A program made the translations under genes and the position numbers. From NCBI RefSeq assembly GCF_036188265.1, contig NZ_CP108093.1, positions 6,725,001 through 6,789,000 of the forward strand: a stretch of 64,000 bases of DNA, read 5' to 3'. The notes under the pieces are model-generated. The model worked only from the letters and a program-made list of their open reading frames with translations. It was not told the DNA's origin and did no database searches. Source of the DNA: Streptomyces sp. NBC_00247. GTDB taxonomy: Bacteria; Actinomycetota; Actinomycetes; Streptomycetales; Streptomycetaceae. This document shows, in pieces, positions 18,547-32,381 of the stretch (position 1 is its first letter; every line of letters begins with the position of its first letter).

Positions 18547-19766
18547 CGAACGACACCACACCCACCATGGACAGCACCGCCGCGGCCCGCGTCCCGGATC
18601 GGGCGGCGCCGCCCGGCCGGGAGCACCGCCAGACCACGCCGCCCGAGGACCGGTACGCCACCGAGCTGGCCTTCCTGGCCGTCCACGACGCAGGGCCCCG
18701 CCCACCCGGCTGGCTGCTCACCCCGCGTGCCGTCGTCACCTTCGTGATGGGCAGCGCGGGCGAGGCACTGAGCCTGCCGAAGGGCGCCCGGTCAGGAGCC
18801 GGGGTGCCGCTCCGCCTGGTGATCGAACAGAAGTTCGTCGGCGAGCGCGCCCTGGTCGAACGGTGCGTGGTCACCCTCGCGGGAGAGCGCGGACTTCTCC
18901 TCGTGGGAGAACCCGGCACCGCCAAGTCCATGCTCTCCGAGCTGCTGTCTGCGGCCGTCTGCGGAACCAGCGCTCTCACCGTGCAAGGCACCGCCGGCAC
19001 CACCGAGGACCAGCTCAGGTACGGCTGGAACTACGCGCTGCTGCTCGCCCAGGGGCCCACCGAGCAGGCCCTGGTGCCCTCGCCGGTGCTCACGGCCATG
19101 ACCCGGGGGGCCGTCGCCCGTATCGAGGAGGTCACCCGCTGCCTGCCGGAGGTCCAGGACGCCCTCGTGTCGCTGCTTTCCGAGCGGCGGATCGCGGTCC
19201 CCGAACTGGCGGGCGGCGAAGGCTCCCAGGTGCACGCGGCCCCCGGCTTCACCCTCATCGCCACCGCCAACCTGCGGGACAAGGGCGTCTCGGAGATGTC
19301 CGCCGCGCTGAAGCGGCGCTTCAACTTCGAGACCGTGGGTCCCATCGGGGACGTGGACGCCGAGACCGCGCTCGTCCGGCGCCAGTCCCGGGCGGCCGTC
19401 GAACGGGTGGGCGCCGCCTACCAGGTGGACGACGCGGTCCTCGAAGCCCTTGTCACCGCCTTCCGGGACCTGCGTGAGGGCCACTCGGTGGAGGGCTGGG
19501 AGGTCGAGCGCCCCTCCACGGTGATGAGCACGGCGGAGGCTGTCTCCGTCGCGGGCTCCCTGGGCCTGGCCGCCGCCTACTTCCCCGGTGACCGGGACGT
19601 GCTCTCCCTCCTGCCCGGCCATCTGCTCGGGGTCGTCCGAAAGGACGACCCCGCCGACGCGGCACGGCTGCTGGGGTACTGGGACGGGCCGGTGCGCAGG
19701 CGTGCGGAGCAGGGTTCGGCCACCTGGCGTGCCCTGTGGGACCTGCGCGCGGTGCTGGAGAACTGA
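18543..19766 (+). CDS. MoxR-type AAA+ ATPase (YehL-like)
   Basis: 407 residues, ATG at 18543 overlapping the previous stop. Walker A is GEPGTAKS (122-129), the GTAK variant typical of MoxR proteins. The Walker B region follows the RG[AE]-VARIEEVTRCLPEVQDALVSLLSERR pattern, sensor 1 is LIATANLRDKGVSEMSAALKRRF, with the arginine-finger segment at its end. MoxR ATPases act with VWA-domain partners as chaperones that mature or activate protein complexes. Here a VWA protein is encoded immediately downstream. E. coli YehL, YehM, YehP and YehQ form the equivalent set. The roughly 60-residue N-terminal extension is low-complexity. Confidence 0.92.
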   Translation: MTNDTTPTMDSTAAARVPDRAAPPGREHRQTTPPEDRYATELAFLAVHDAGPRPPGWLLTPRAVVTFVMGSAGEALSLPKGARSGAGVPLRLVIEQKFVGERALVERCVVTLAGERGLLLVGEPGTAKSMLSELLSAAVCGTSALTVQGTAGTTEDQLRYGWNYALLLAQGPTEQALVPSPVLTAMTRGAVARIEEVTRCLPEVQDALVSLLSERRIAVPELAGGEGSQVHAAPGFTLIATANLRDKGVSEMSAALKRRFNFETVGPIGDVDAETALVRRQSRAAVERVGAAYQVDDAVLEALVTAFRDLREGHSVEGWEVERPSTVMSTAEAVSVAGSLGLAAAYFPGDRDVLSLLPGHLLGVVRKDDPADAARLLGYWDGPVRRRAEQGSATWRALWDLRAVLEN

Positions 19767-19769
19767 CGG

Positions 19770-23713
<3,944 letters not shown>

Positions 23714-23717
<4 letters not shown>

Positions 23718-25633
23718 CCGCCGCCCAGTTGCCACCCGTCGCGCCGGAGGTCACGGCCACGCTGGTGGAGGACCTCCCGCCCCGGCTGCGCAAGCGGCTG
23801 GACGCGGCAGTCACCAAACTCGGCGCCCGCCCGACACACCGCGTCGGGGACACGGTGACGATCGCGGTCGACGACGAGAGCGAGTTGCGCCTGCACGCCC
23901 CGGGCGGCGTGGTGAAGACGGCCGACGCCATCACCTGCGGGTGCCTACTCGCCCCGGCGTGCGTCCACCGGGCTGCCGCCGCCTGCGCCGCCCCCGTGGC
24001 GGACCCGGCGCCGGAACTCGCCGACCAGCCCACCCCGGGGGTCCCCGAACCCGTCTCCGGGACCGAGCCCCCCTCCACTCCCGACCCTGCCACAGCCACA
24101 ACCACAGCCACTGCCGCTGCCGCTGCCACCTCCGCCTCCGCCTCCGCCTCCGCGACCGACTCTGCCCCCACCGCACCGGTCGCCCCCACCGCCCCCACCG
24201 CACCCGCTCCCGACCCTGCCGCCGCGATCGAAGTGGCGAGCCCGGCCCAGCGTGCAGCGGCCGACGCCCTGTGGTCGGCGGGAGCCGCCGTGCTGGAGGG
24301 CGGCGTCGACGGGGCAGGCGCGGTCGCCCAGTCGGCCCTCCTCCGTGCCGCGCACACCGCCCGGCTCCGGCACCTGCCGCGCGCCGCGGGCGCCGCGCTG
24401 TCGGTCGTCACGCTGTTGCGCGCGGCCCGCTCCGGTTCCCCGTCCTTCCGCACCGCCGACCTCGTCACAGCCCTGGCCGAACTCCTCGGCACCGCACACC
24501 GGGTGGGGACGGCGTCCGGTGCGGAACTGGCCGCCGTCAGGGGTCGCGCGCGCCGCCCGTACAGCCCGGACGGCGCGCTGCGCCTGTACGGCCTGTTCAC
24601 CGAACCGGTGGTCACCGACTCGGGGCACGGCGGTGTCCGCACCTGGGTGGCCGGATCCGACGGCCGTCTCTGCACGGTCGGTGACGTGGCGCCCGGCGGC
24701 GTCGGACGCGCCCTGGGCGTGGCCGACCGGGCCGTGCGCCTGGGAGACAGCGCGCTCACCCATCGGGAGCTGGGCCGGGCCGGCCTGGCGGTCTCGGGCG
24801 CCACGGTGTCACCGGACGGCAGACTGGGCGCAGGCAAGGGGGTCAAGGCCGTTACCGCCCGGGGCGTGGCGTGGACGGAGACGCCGCTCGCGGCCCTGTG
24901 GGAGACGGCTCCGGCCGAACAGGCAGCCCGTGCCCTGAGGTCCACCTCCCGCTACGAGGACCAGCACGGCGGCGGCAGCGACCTGCTCTTCCTGGACGTC
25001 GAACTCCTCGGCGCCGTGCGGGAGCCGGGTGGCAGCTGCCTGCTCGCCCGGTGCGAGGGAGGGACGCACGTCCGGCTCACCGTCGCCGACGACGACCCCG
25101 CGCTGGCCCACCGCGACAACCTGATGCTGCTGGCCGCGGCGCCCGGGACCCGGCTGAGGATCATCGGCCGCCTCGTGCCCGCCCTCCACCCCCGGCTCAC
25201 CCTCCTCGCCTGTTCGCACCCCACCGGCGAGGGCACGATCGACCTCGGCTTCGACCGCCTGCGCCGCGCCGACCTTCCGGACCCTGCCGCCTCCGTGCAC
25301 CCGGCCCTTCCACACCCCGAAGGGTCCGGCGCGCACTCGCCGCTGTACCTCCTGGAGCGCCGGGTCGAACAGGCGGTTCCGGCGGGCCGTGCCGCCCTCG
25401 GCATGCTCGGGGACGTCACCGCCCAGACCCGCCGCCTCGGCCGGGCGGGTCTTCCCACGGCCGCCGGACTCCTGACGGCGCTGTGCGCCTCGGCGACCCG
25501 ACGCGACCGCGACCTCTTCGGCCGGCTCCTTCCCGCCGACAACGACGCCTTCGCCATGTACTGGCTCGCCGCCGCCCGTTACACGGCCGCCGTGGCAGAG
25601 TCCTTGTGCGCGGCGGCCTGGGAACCGACCTGA
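23714..25633 (+). CDS. SWIM zinc-finger protein (YehQ-like), last gene of the MoxR/VWA operon
   Basis: 639 residues, ATG 23714 overlapping the previous stop by four bases. The SWIM motif CxCx(n)CxH is present as Cys75, Cys77, Cys83 and His85 (TCGCLLAPACVH). It is followed by a roughly 75-residue Pro/Ala/Thr/Ser linker that is almost certainly disordered, then a helical domain (from about 175) with AQRAAADALWSAGAAVLEGG, and a beta-rich C-terminal half. SWIM fingers bind DNA or proteins; in this operon type (E. coli yehQ) the role is untested. A hairpin terminator follows 58 bases after the stop. Confidence 0.85.
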
Positions 25634-25690
25634 TCACCGCAGGAGGGCTGAAGCCGATCGGTGCCGGACCACTCGAACGATCCCGTGAGC

Positions 25691-25711
25691 CGGGAGGCCA
25701 TCGGCCTCCCG
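25691..25711. terminator. Hairpin between the SWIM gene and the convergent oxidoreductase
   Basis: Nine-base-pair stem (CGGGAGGCC with GGCCTCCCG) and 3-base loop in the 112-base gap between two convergent genes. It could stop transcription from both sides. Confidence 0.65.
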
Positions 25712-25745
25712 CAAGTCCGTCGGCCGCTGCCCGACGGGATGGCTC

Positions 25746-26825
25746 TCATGTCCCGGTGGATTCGGCATCGCGGGCTGACAGCCGGAAACGCGCCGGGTCC
25801 GGGCCAGTGCGTTCGCGGCCGGCCGCCCCCTCCCGACGGTGTCCGCATTCGGGTCGGACGGTGATCACCGCTTTGCCCAGCAGCGCTCGGGACTCGATCG
25901 CCTCGTGCGCCGAAGCCGCGTGCGCAAGGGGGAAGGTGGCTCCGACCACCGTCTTCAGAACCTTCTTCGCGGCCGCGTCGAGAACGCGCGTGAGGAGTGC
26001 GGCGTGAGCCGAGGCGGTCAGCCGGATGTCTCCGATACCGAGCAGCCGGACGCCGCGGGCCGTCGCTTCCGAGGGGTTCACCGGCGCGAATCCCCCTGTC
26101 GGGGCGCCGTGGGCGGAGAACCGGCCGCCGTTCGCGACCAGGGAGAACGCGGCCAGTCCGACCTCGCCGCCCACCCCGTCCAGGACGACGTCCGCGCCCG
26201 CGTCGCCGAGCGCCTCCCGCGCGCGGTCCACCCAGTCCGCGCCGGTCGGGTCGATGACCGCATCCGCTCCCAACTCCGTTACCAGGTCCATTTTCCGCTG
26301 CCCGCGGGCCAGGCCGACTACCCGGGCCCCGGCAGCTCCGGCCAGCTGCACGAGGAGTGTTCCCATGCCGCCCGACGCCCCCACGATCAGAACCTGCTCA
26401 CCCGGCCGGACGGCCGTGACGTCCAGCAGTTCGGCCGCTGTCGCCCCGTCGTGCGCCAAGGCGGCGGCGTCCACGAAGGAGACCTCGTCGGGGACGACGG
26501 CCAGAGCCTCCACCGGAGCCACGGCCAGTTCCGCGTAGGCTCCGGTGTACCCGATGGAGGCAACGACACGGCGTCCTGCCCAAGCCGGTTCCACTCCCTC
26601 GCCGACCGCGCGTACCGTCCCGGCGATACCGCCCCCGGGAACGTACGGAGGGGTGACCGGGAAGAACTTCCTGCCCCAGCCGGCCCGCACCTGAGTCTCC
26701 ACGAAGATCGTGTCCACGGCGGCCACGGCGACCAGCACCTGCCCCGGCCCCGCCACCGGGTCGACGGCCTCCGCCGCGACCAGTACCTCCGGGCCTCCGA
26801 ACCCGACCACCTGTGCCACACGCAT
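25746..26825 (-). CDS. NADPH:quinone oxidoreductase-like, zinc-type MDR family
   Basis: 359 residues. The start ATG at 26825 (MRVAQVVGFGGPEVL) lies just after GGAG and matches the family's usual N-terminus; a longer version from 26885 is unlikely. GroES-like domain residues 1-120, then Rossmann domain with LIVGASGGMGTLLVQLAGAAGARVVGL for NADPH. The Cys/His ligands of catalytic-zinc alcohol dehydrogenases are absent, as in quinone oxidoreductases. The normal family C-terminus (GKAVITVRP) is followed by about 35 extra residues rich in Arg/Gly that look like read-through into former non-coding DNA. It probably reduces quinones or enones. Monocistronic. Confidence 0.88.
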   Translation of the reverse strand: MRVAQVVGFGGPEVLVAAEAVDPVAGPGQVLVAVAAVDTIFVETQVRAGWGRKFFPVTPPYVPGGGIAGTVRAVGEGVEPAWAGRRVVASIGYTGAYAELAVAPVEALAVVPDEVSFVDAAALAHDGATAAELLDVTAVRPGEQVLIVGASGGMGTLLVQLAGAAGARVVGLARGQRKMDLVTELGADAVIDPTGADWVDRAREALGDAGADVVLDGVGGEVGLAAFSLVANGGRFSAHGAPTGGFAPVNPSEATARGVRLLGIGDIRLTASAHAALLTRVLDAAAKKVLKTVVGATFPLAHAASAHEAIESRALLGKAVITVRPECGHRREGAAGRERTGPDPARFRLSARDAESTGT

Positions 26826-27007
26826 GGCGTTCTCCATTCGCTCGGGCCCACCGGGTTCCGGCGGCGGTGCCCGAGTCTCTGACATCGAGTGCGCTTGAGG
26901 TCAAGGGCCGGACTCTCCGTCGATCGCCGGGGATCCACGGGTTCAGCGTCCGGTCGGTTCAGCGTCCGATCGGTTCGAAGAGCCGTCACGCGTGGGCGGA
27001 GGAGCCG

Positions 27008-27097
27008 CCATCTGGAGTCCCGCCACCTGACGTCCGGCCACCTGACGTCCGGCCACCTGACGTCCCGCCGTCTGACGTCCGGCCATCTGACGTCCCG
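27008..27097. repeat. Six tandem 15-base repeats in the gap upstream of the oxidoreductase
   Basis: Unit consensus CCACCTGACGTCCGG, six copies with one to three changes each; five of them contain TGACGTC. Just before it (about 26940-26971) GGTTCAGCGTCCGRTC is present twice. The tract lies in the 430-base gap between the oxidoreductase start and the katG terminator. No supported gene covers it. It may hold binding sites for a regulator of the oxidoreductase or be a simple slippage repeat. Confidence 0.9.
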
Positions 27098-27164
27098 CCG
27101 TCGCCGTCGCGGCCGTCACCTCGGCTCTCGAGCCAGTCGGGTCGGTGCCGCGTCACGGTGAAAT

Positions 27165-27206
27165 GGCTGTGGGGCCGGTGCGCACGTGCGCACCGGCCCC
27201 ACAGCC
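27165..27206 (-). terminator. 42-base perfect palindrome, katG terminator
   Basis: Two 21-base arms (beginning GGCTGTGGGGCCGGTG) are exact complements with no spacer. It lies 49 bases past the katG stop and is almost certainly a factor-independent terminator; folding would leave a short loop around GCACGTGC. Its length and perfection are unusual. Confidence 0.85.
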
Positions 27207-27255
27207 GCGACCGGGGTGCGCCGGCCGCTGAGGGAGCGATCGTGATGGGGCAGGG

Positions 27256-29712
<2,457 letters not shown>

Positions 29713-29770
29713 TCACGTGTCTCTGCTGCCGTACCGGAGTCTTCCTGTCTCTTGGATGTCGCCGGAACAG

Positions 29771-29798
29771 ATCCTACGATGGACTTCGTCCAAGTCAA
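29771..29798 (-). promoter_or_regulatory. Probable katG promoter with overlapping FurA operator
   Basis: On the minus strand TTGACT (29793-29798) and TAGGAT (29771-29776) are 16 bases apart, close to -35/-10 consensus in an otherwise G+C-rich gap. Between them lies the inverted repeat TGGAC-GAA-GTCCA, a plausible binding site for the divergently encoded FurA. On the plus strand TAGAAT (29808-29813) could be the furA -10, so one operator could serve both genes. The katG leader would be about 250 bases. Confidence 0.6.
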
Positions 29799-29890
29799 GA
29801 AGTGCCTTAGAATCACATCGTTCGGGGCGTGGTGTCGTCGGATTCTTTCCGGGTGGCTCGTTCCCCGCGGAGCGGAGCGGGTGAGACCGG

Positions 29891-30301
29891 ATGAGCGACC
29901 TCCTTCAGCGGCTGCGGAACCGTGACTGGCGGTTGACCTCGCAGCGGCGTGTCGTCGCGGAGGTCCTCGACGGCGATCACGTGCACCTTACGGCGGACGA
30001 GGTGCATCTGCGGGCCGCCGCGCGACTGCCCGAGATCTCCCGTGCGACCGTCTACAACACGCTGGGGGAACTCGTCGCGCTCGGCGAGGTGCTGGAAGTC
30101 TCGACCGTCGGCCGGGCCAAGCGCTACGACCCGAACGCGCACCGCCCCCACCAGCACCTGGTGTGTTCCGGCTGCGGCACGGTCCGCGACGTCCACCCGG
30201 TCGGCGACGCCCTCGGCGACCTGCCCGAGGCCGAACGGTTCGGGTTCGCCGTCGGCTCGGTGGAGGTCACCTACCGCGGCCTGTGCCCGGCCTGCGTCTG
30301 A
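29891..30301 (+). CDS. furA: Fur-family regulator FurA/CatR (peroxide-type)
   Basis: 136 residues. Winged helix (about 1-80: RLTSQRRVVAEVLDGDHVHLTADEVHLRAAARLPEISRATVYNTLGELVALG), then the metal-binding dimerisation domain with HRPHQHLVCSGCGTVRDV and a C-terminal CPAC. The two CxxC pairs form the structural zinc site, and the His cluster supplies the regulatory metal site. In Streptomyces the Fur homologue divergent from or preceding katG/cpeB represses it and is released by oxidation; the same is inferred here from position. Start ATG 29891; an upstream GTGAG is a weak ribosome site. A hairpin terminator follows. Confidence 0.95.
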   Translation: MSDLLQRLRNRDWRLTSQRRVVAEVLDGDHVHLTADEVHLRAAARLPEISRATVYNTLGELVALGEVLEVSTVGRAKRYDPNAHRPHQHLVCSGCGTVRDVHPVGDALGDLPEAERFGFAVGSVEVTYRGLCPACV

Positions 30302-30623
30302 CCGCGACGGGTTCCGCGCGCCCGGCGGAACCACTGGACCGAGGTCACCCCGCACCTGACCGGCCCGTGGCCGATCCGCTGTCCGCCGAACGACGAAGCC
30401 GGCCGGTGACTCGGTGTGCCGGAGGGGGGCCGGAGGCTGAACGCCGAACTCGGCGTCCCGGGCGGTCGGGCGGGGATACGCCCCACGGTTCGGCGGTGTG
30501 CCGGTCCCGTACCCGGAAGGTCTCCATCGGCAAAGGGTCACGAAGCGCACGGATACCTCCCACCGGCCCATGCTCCCGGGTGCCCGCGCCGAGGACGCCC
30601 GGGAGCGCCGGCAGGAGCACGTC
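30302..30623. other. Gap between furA and the metallophosphoesterase, with furA terminator
   Basis: At 30310-30332 an 8-base-pair stem (GGTTCCGC with GCGGAACC, 7-base loop) just past furA is a likely terminator. The remaining 290 bases between these convergent genes contain no supported gene and no other clear signal. Confidence 0.6.
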
Positions 30624-31829
30624 CTACCGCGGGGAACGGAGCACGAGAAGGGTGATCTCGCTGGGTGCGAAGACGCGGAAGGGCGGGCCCCAGAAACCGG
30701 TGCCGCGACTCGTGTAGAGGAGGGTCCGGGACCCGTGCCGGCTGAGTCCGGCGAGGGCCGGCTGGTCGAGGCGGACCAGGTGGTGGAAGGGCCATATCTG
30801 GCCGCCGTGGGTGTGGCCGGAGAGCTGGAGGTCGACGCCGTGGGCCGCCGCCCGGTCGATGAACTTGGGCTGGTGGGCGAGGAGGAGGACGGGGAGCTCG
30901 GGGTCGGCGCCCTGGAGGGCTCCGGCGAGGTGGGCCCCGTGCCCCGCCAGTCCGGAGGACTCGGCGGTGACGTCGTCGACGCCGGCGACCACGAGGGTGT
31001 CGCCGCCGCGTTCGAGCAGCAGATGGCGGTTGCGCAGCGGCTCCCAGCCGAGTTCGTCCATCAGGTCGACCCAGCCCTGGGCCTCGCTGTAGTACTCGTG
31101 GTTGCCGGTGACGTAGACGCGGGCCCGAGTCGCCCGCACGGTGCCGAGCGGGGCGGCCTGGGCGCGACGGCGTTCGGCCGTGCCGTCCGCGATGTCGCCG
31201 GTGTGGCAGACCAGGTCGGCTTCCAGAGTGTTCACCGTCTCGCACACCCGCTCGGACCAGCGGGCGCGGTCGAGGGGGCCGTAGTGGGTGTCGGTGATCA
31301 GGGCGACGCGGGTTCCGTCCAGCCCGGCCCCCAGGCGGGGGAGCCGCACGTCGAGTCGGCGTACGCGGGGCACGCGCCGGGCCTCGGCGTACCCCCAGGC
31401 GAGCAGCACGGCGGCTGTTCCGAGGACGGCCCAGGTGACGGTGCGCGCCCGGTCCTGTCCGTCACCGACCCCGGCCACTGCCAGGGCGAGCCGCAGCAGG
31501 ACGCCGAGCAGAACCGACCAGGTGAACAGGACCCAGATGCCGCCCAGCAGCGTGTCCCCGACGATCGCCGCCCGGTCCCGCTGGCGCCGGCCGTGGCCGC
31601 GCACCATCGCGAGCGGCATACCGGCCAGGCCGAGGAGGAACAGCGCGGTGCCGATGGACGTGACGGGGGGCGGCCAGTGCTGCCCGGCGTGCAGGAGAAC
31701 CCAGCACGGCACCGCCCACAGCAGCACGGGAGCGGTCAGGGGGACCCAGCGCATCAGTCGCCCCAGTCCACTCGGTGGTGCTTTCGCCGCTTCACCGGCG
31801 GCGGATCGGGTGTCGCTCGTCTCGGTCAT
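30624..31829 (-). CDS. Membrane-anchored metallophosphoesterase (YkuE-like)
   Basis: 401 residues, ATG 31829 after AGGAGGGG. The N-terminal 165 residues contain four membrane helices, placing the catalytic domain next to the membrane. The calcineurin-like domain has all metal motifs in order: ITDTHYG, HTGDIAD, VTGNHEYY, LLLAHQP and SGHTHGGQ. This is the family of B. subtilis YkuE and related phosphohydrolases proposed to act on membrane lipids such as UDP-linked lipid A-type precursors; the substrate in Streptomyces is unknown. No partner gene adjoins it. The family call is firm, the substrate open. Confidence 0.93.
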   Translation of the reverse strand: MTETSDTRSAAGEAAKAPPSGLGRLMRWVPLTAPVLLWAVPCWVLLHAGQHWPPPVTSIGTALFLLGLAGMPLAMVRGHGRRQRDRAAIVGDTLLGGIWVLFTWSVLLGVLLRLALAVAGVGDGQDRARTVTWAVLGTAAVLLAWGYAEARRVPRVRRLDVRLPRLGAGLDGTRVALITDTHYGPLDRARWSERVCETVNTLEADLVCHTGDIADGTAERRRAQAAPLGTVRATRARVYVTGNHEYYSEAQGWVDLMDELGWEPLRNRHLLLERGGDTLVVAGVDDVTAESSGLAGHGAHLAGALQGADPELPVLLLAHQPKFIDRAAAHGVDLQLSGHTHGGQIWPFHHLVRLDQPALAGLSRHGSRTLLYTSRGTGFWGPPFRVFAPSEITLLVLRSPR

Positions 31830-32381
31830 GCTTCCCCTCCTGAGGTTCCGTCCGGCGGACCGTTCCGTACCGGAGCCGGGTGGTGGCCGCGGCGCGGTCG
31901 TCGTACCACCCGTCCGCCGCGGCCCCGGAACGATCCGCCGCCCGTGCCCTGGTTCCGCTCCGGCCTCGGCTGCCGGAGTCTCCTTGAGGGCTCATTGTCC
32001 GCCGCCGCGGAAAGAGCCGTCCTCCAGGCCCCGGTAAGTCCGCTTCGGACCGTCTGCTGCGCCCGGCCCACGGCTCGCGCGCGGGTGGTCCCGCGGTGAC
32101 GCGTGCTCAGGACGGACCGCACGGTGCCCGGTTCAGCACCCGGGAGCCGGATTCGGCGGCCCGGGCATGCTTCGCTACCGTTCCTCGGGCCGAGGGGCCA
32201 TGGGTGGAATCGTGCGCTTCTCATGGCTTCGTCCGGTAGGTGCGCGGGCCTTCAAATCCCCCTTGCTGCACGCGCATTGACGCTCCACATCCGCGGTGAT
32301 TCACTTCGTGGCTGAGAGAGCGCTCTCAGAGATCGGGGGCCCGGTGACGGCCCCGTCCATTCACGCCATGCAGGGAGAGCC
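31830..32381. promoter_or_regulatory. Divergent region with a LacI-type operator before the beta-helix gene
   Basis: 552 bases between divergent genes with no supported gene. At 32316-32327 is the perfect palindrome GAGAGCGCTCTC, flanked as CTGAGAGAGCGCTCTCAGAG. It is the core of operators used by LacI-family sugar regulators of Streptomyces such as CebR and its relatives. It lies 55 bases upstream of the GTG start, fitting repression of the secreted beta-helix gene. AGGGAG at 32371-32376 is that gene's ribosome site. Confidence 0.6.

Noticed and set aside
13309-18705. Two long minus-strand open frames (about 870 and 900 codons) opposite the 1732-residue gene
   Set aside because: They are mirror frames produced by G/C third-position bias; composition is Gly/Arg/Gln-rich, there is no family motif or ribosome site, and the plus-strand gene fits the operon overlaps.
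26938-27100. Possible CRISPR array from the 15- and 16-base repeats
   Set aside because: Units are directly adjacent with no unique spacers, too short for CRISPR repeats, and no cas genes are in the window.
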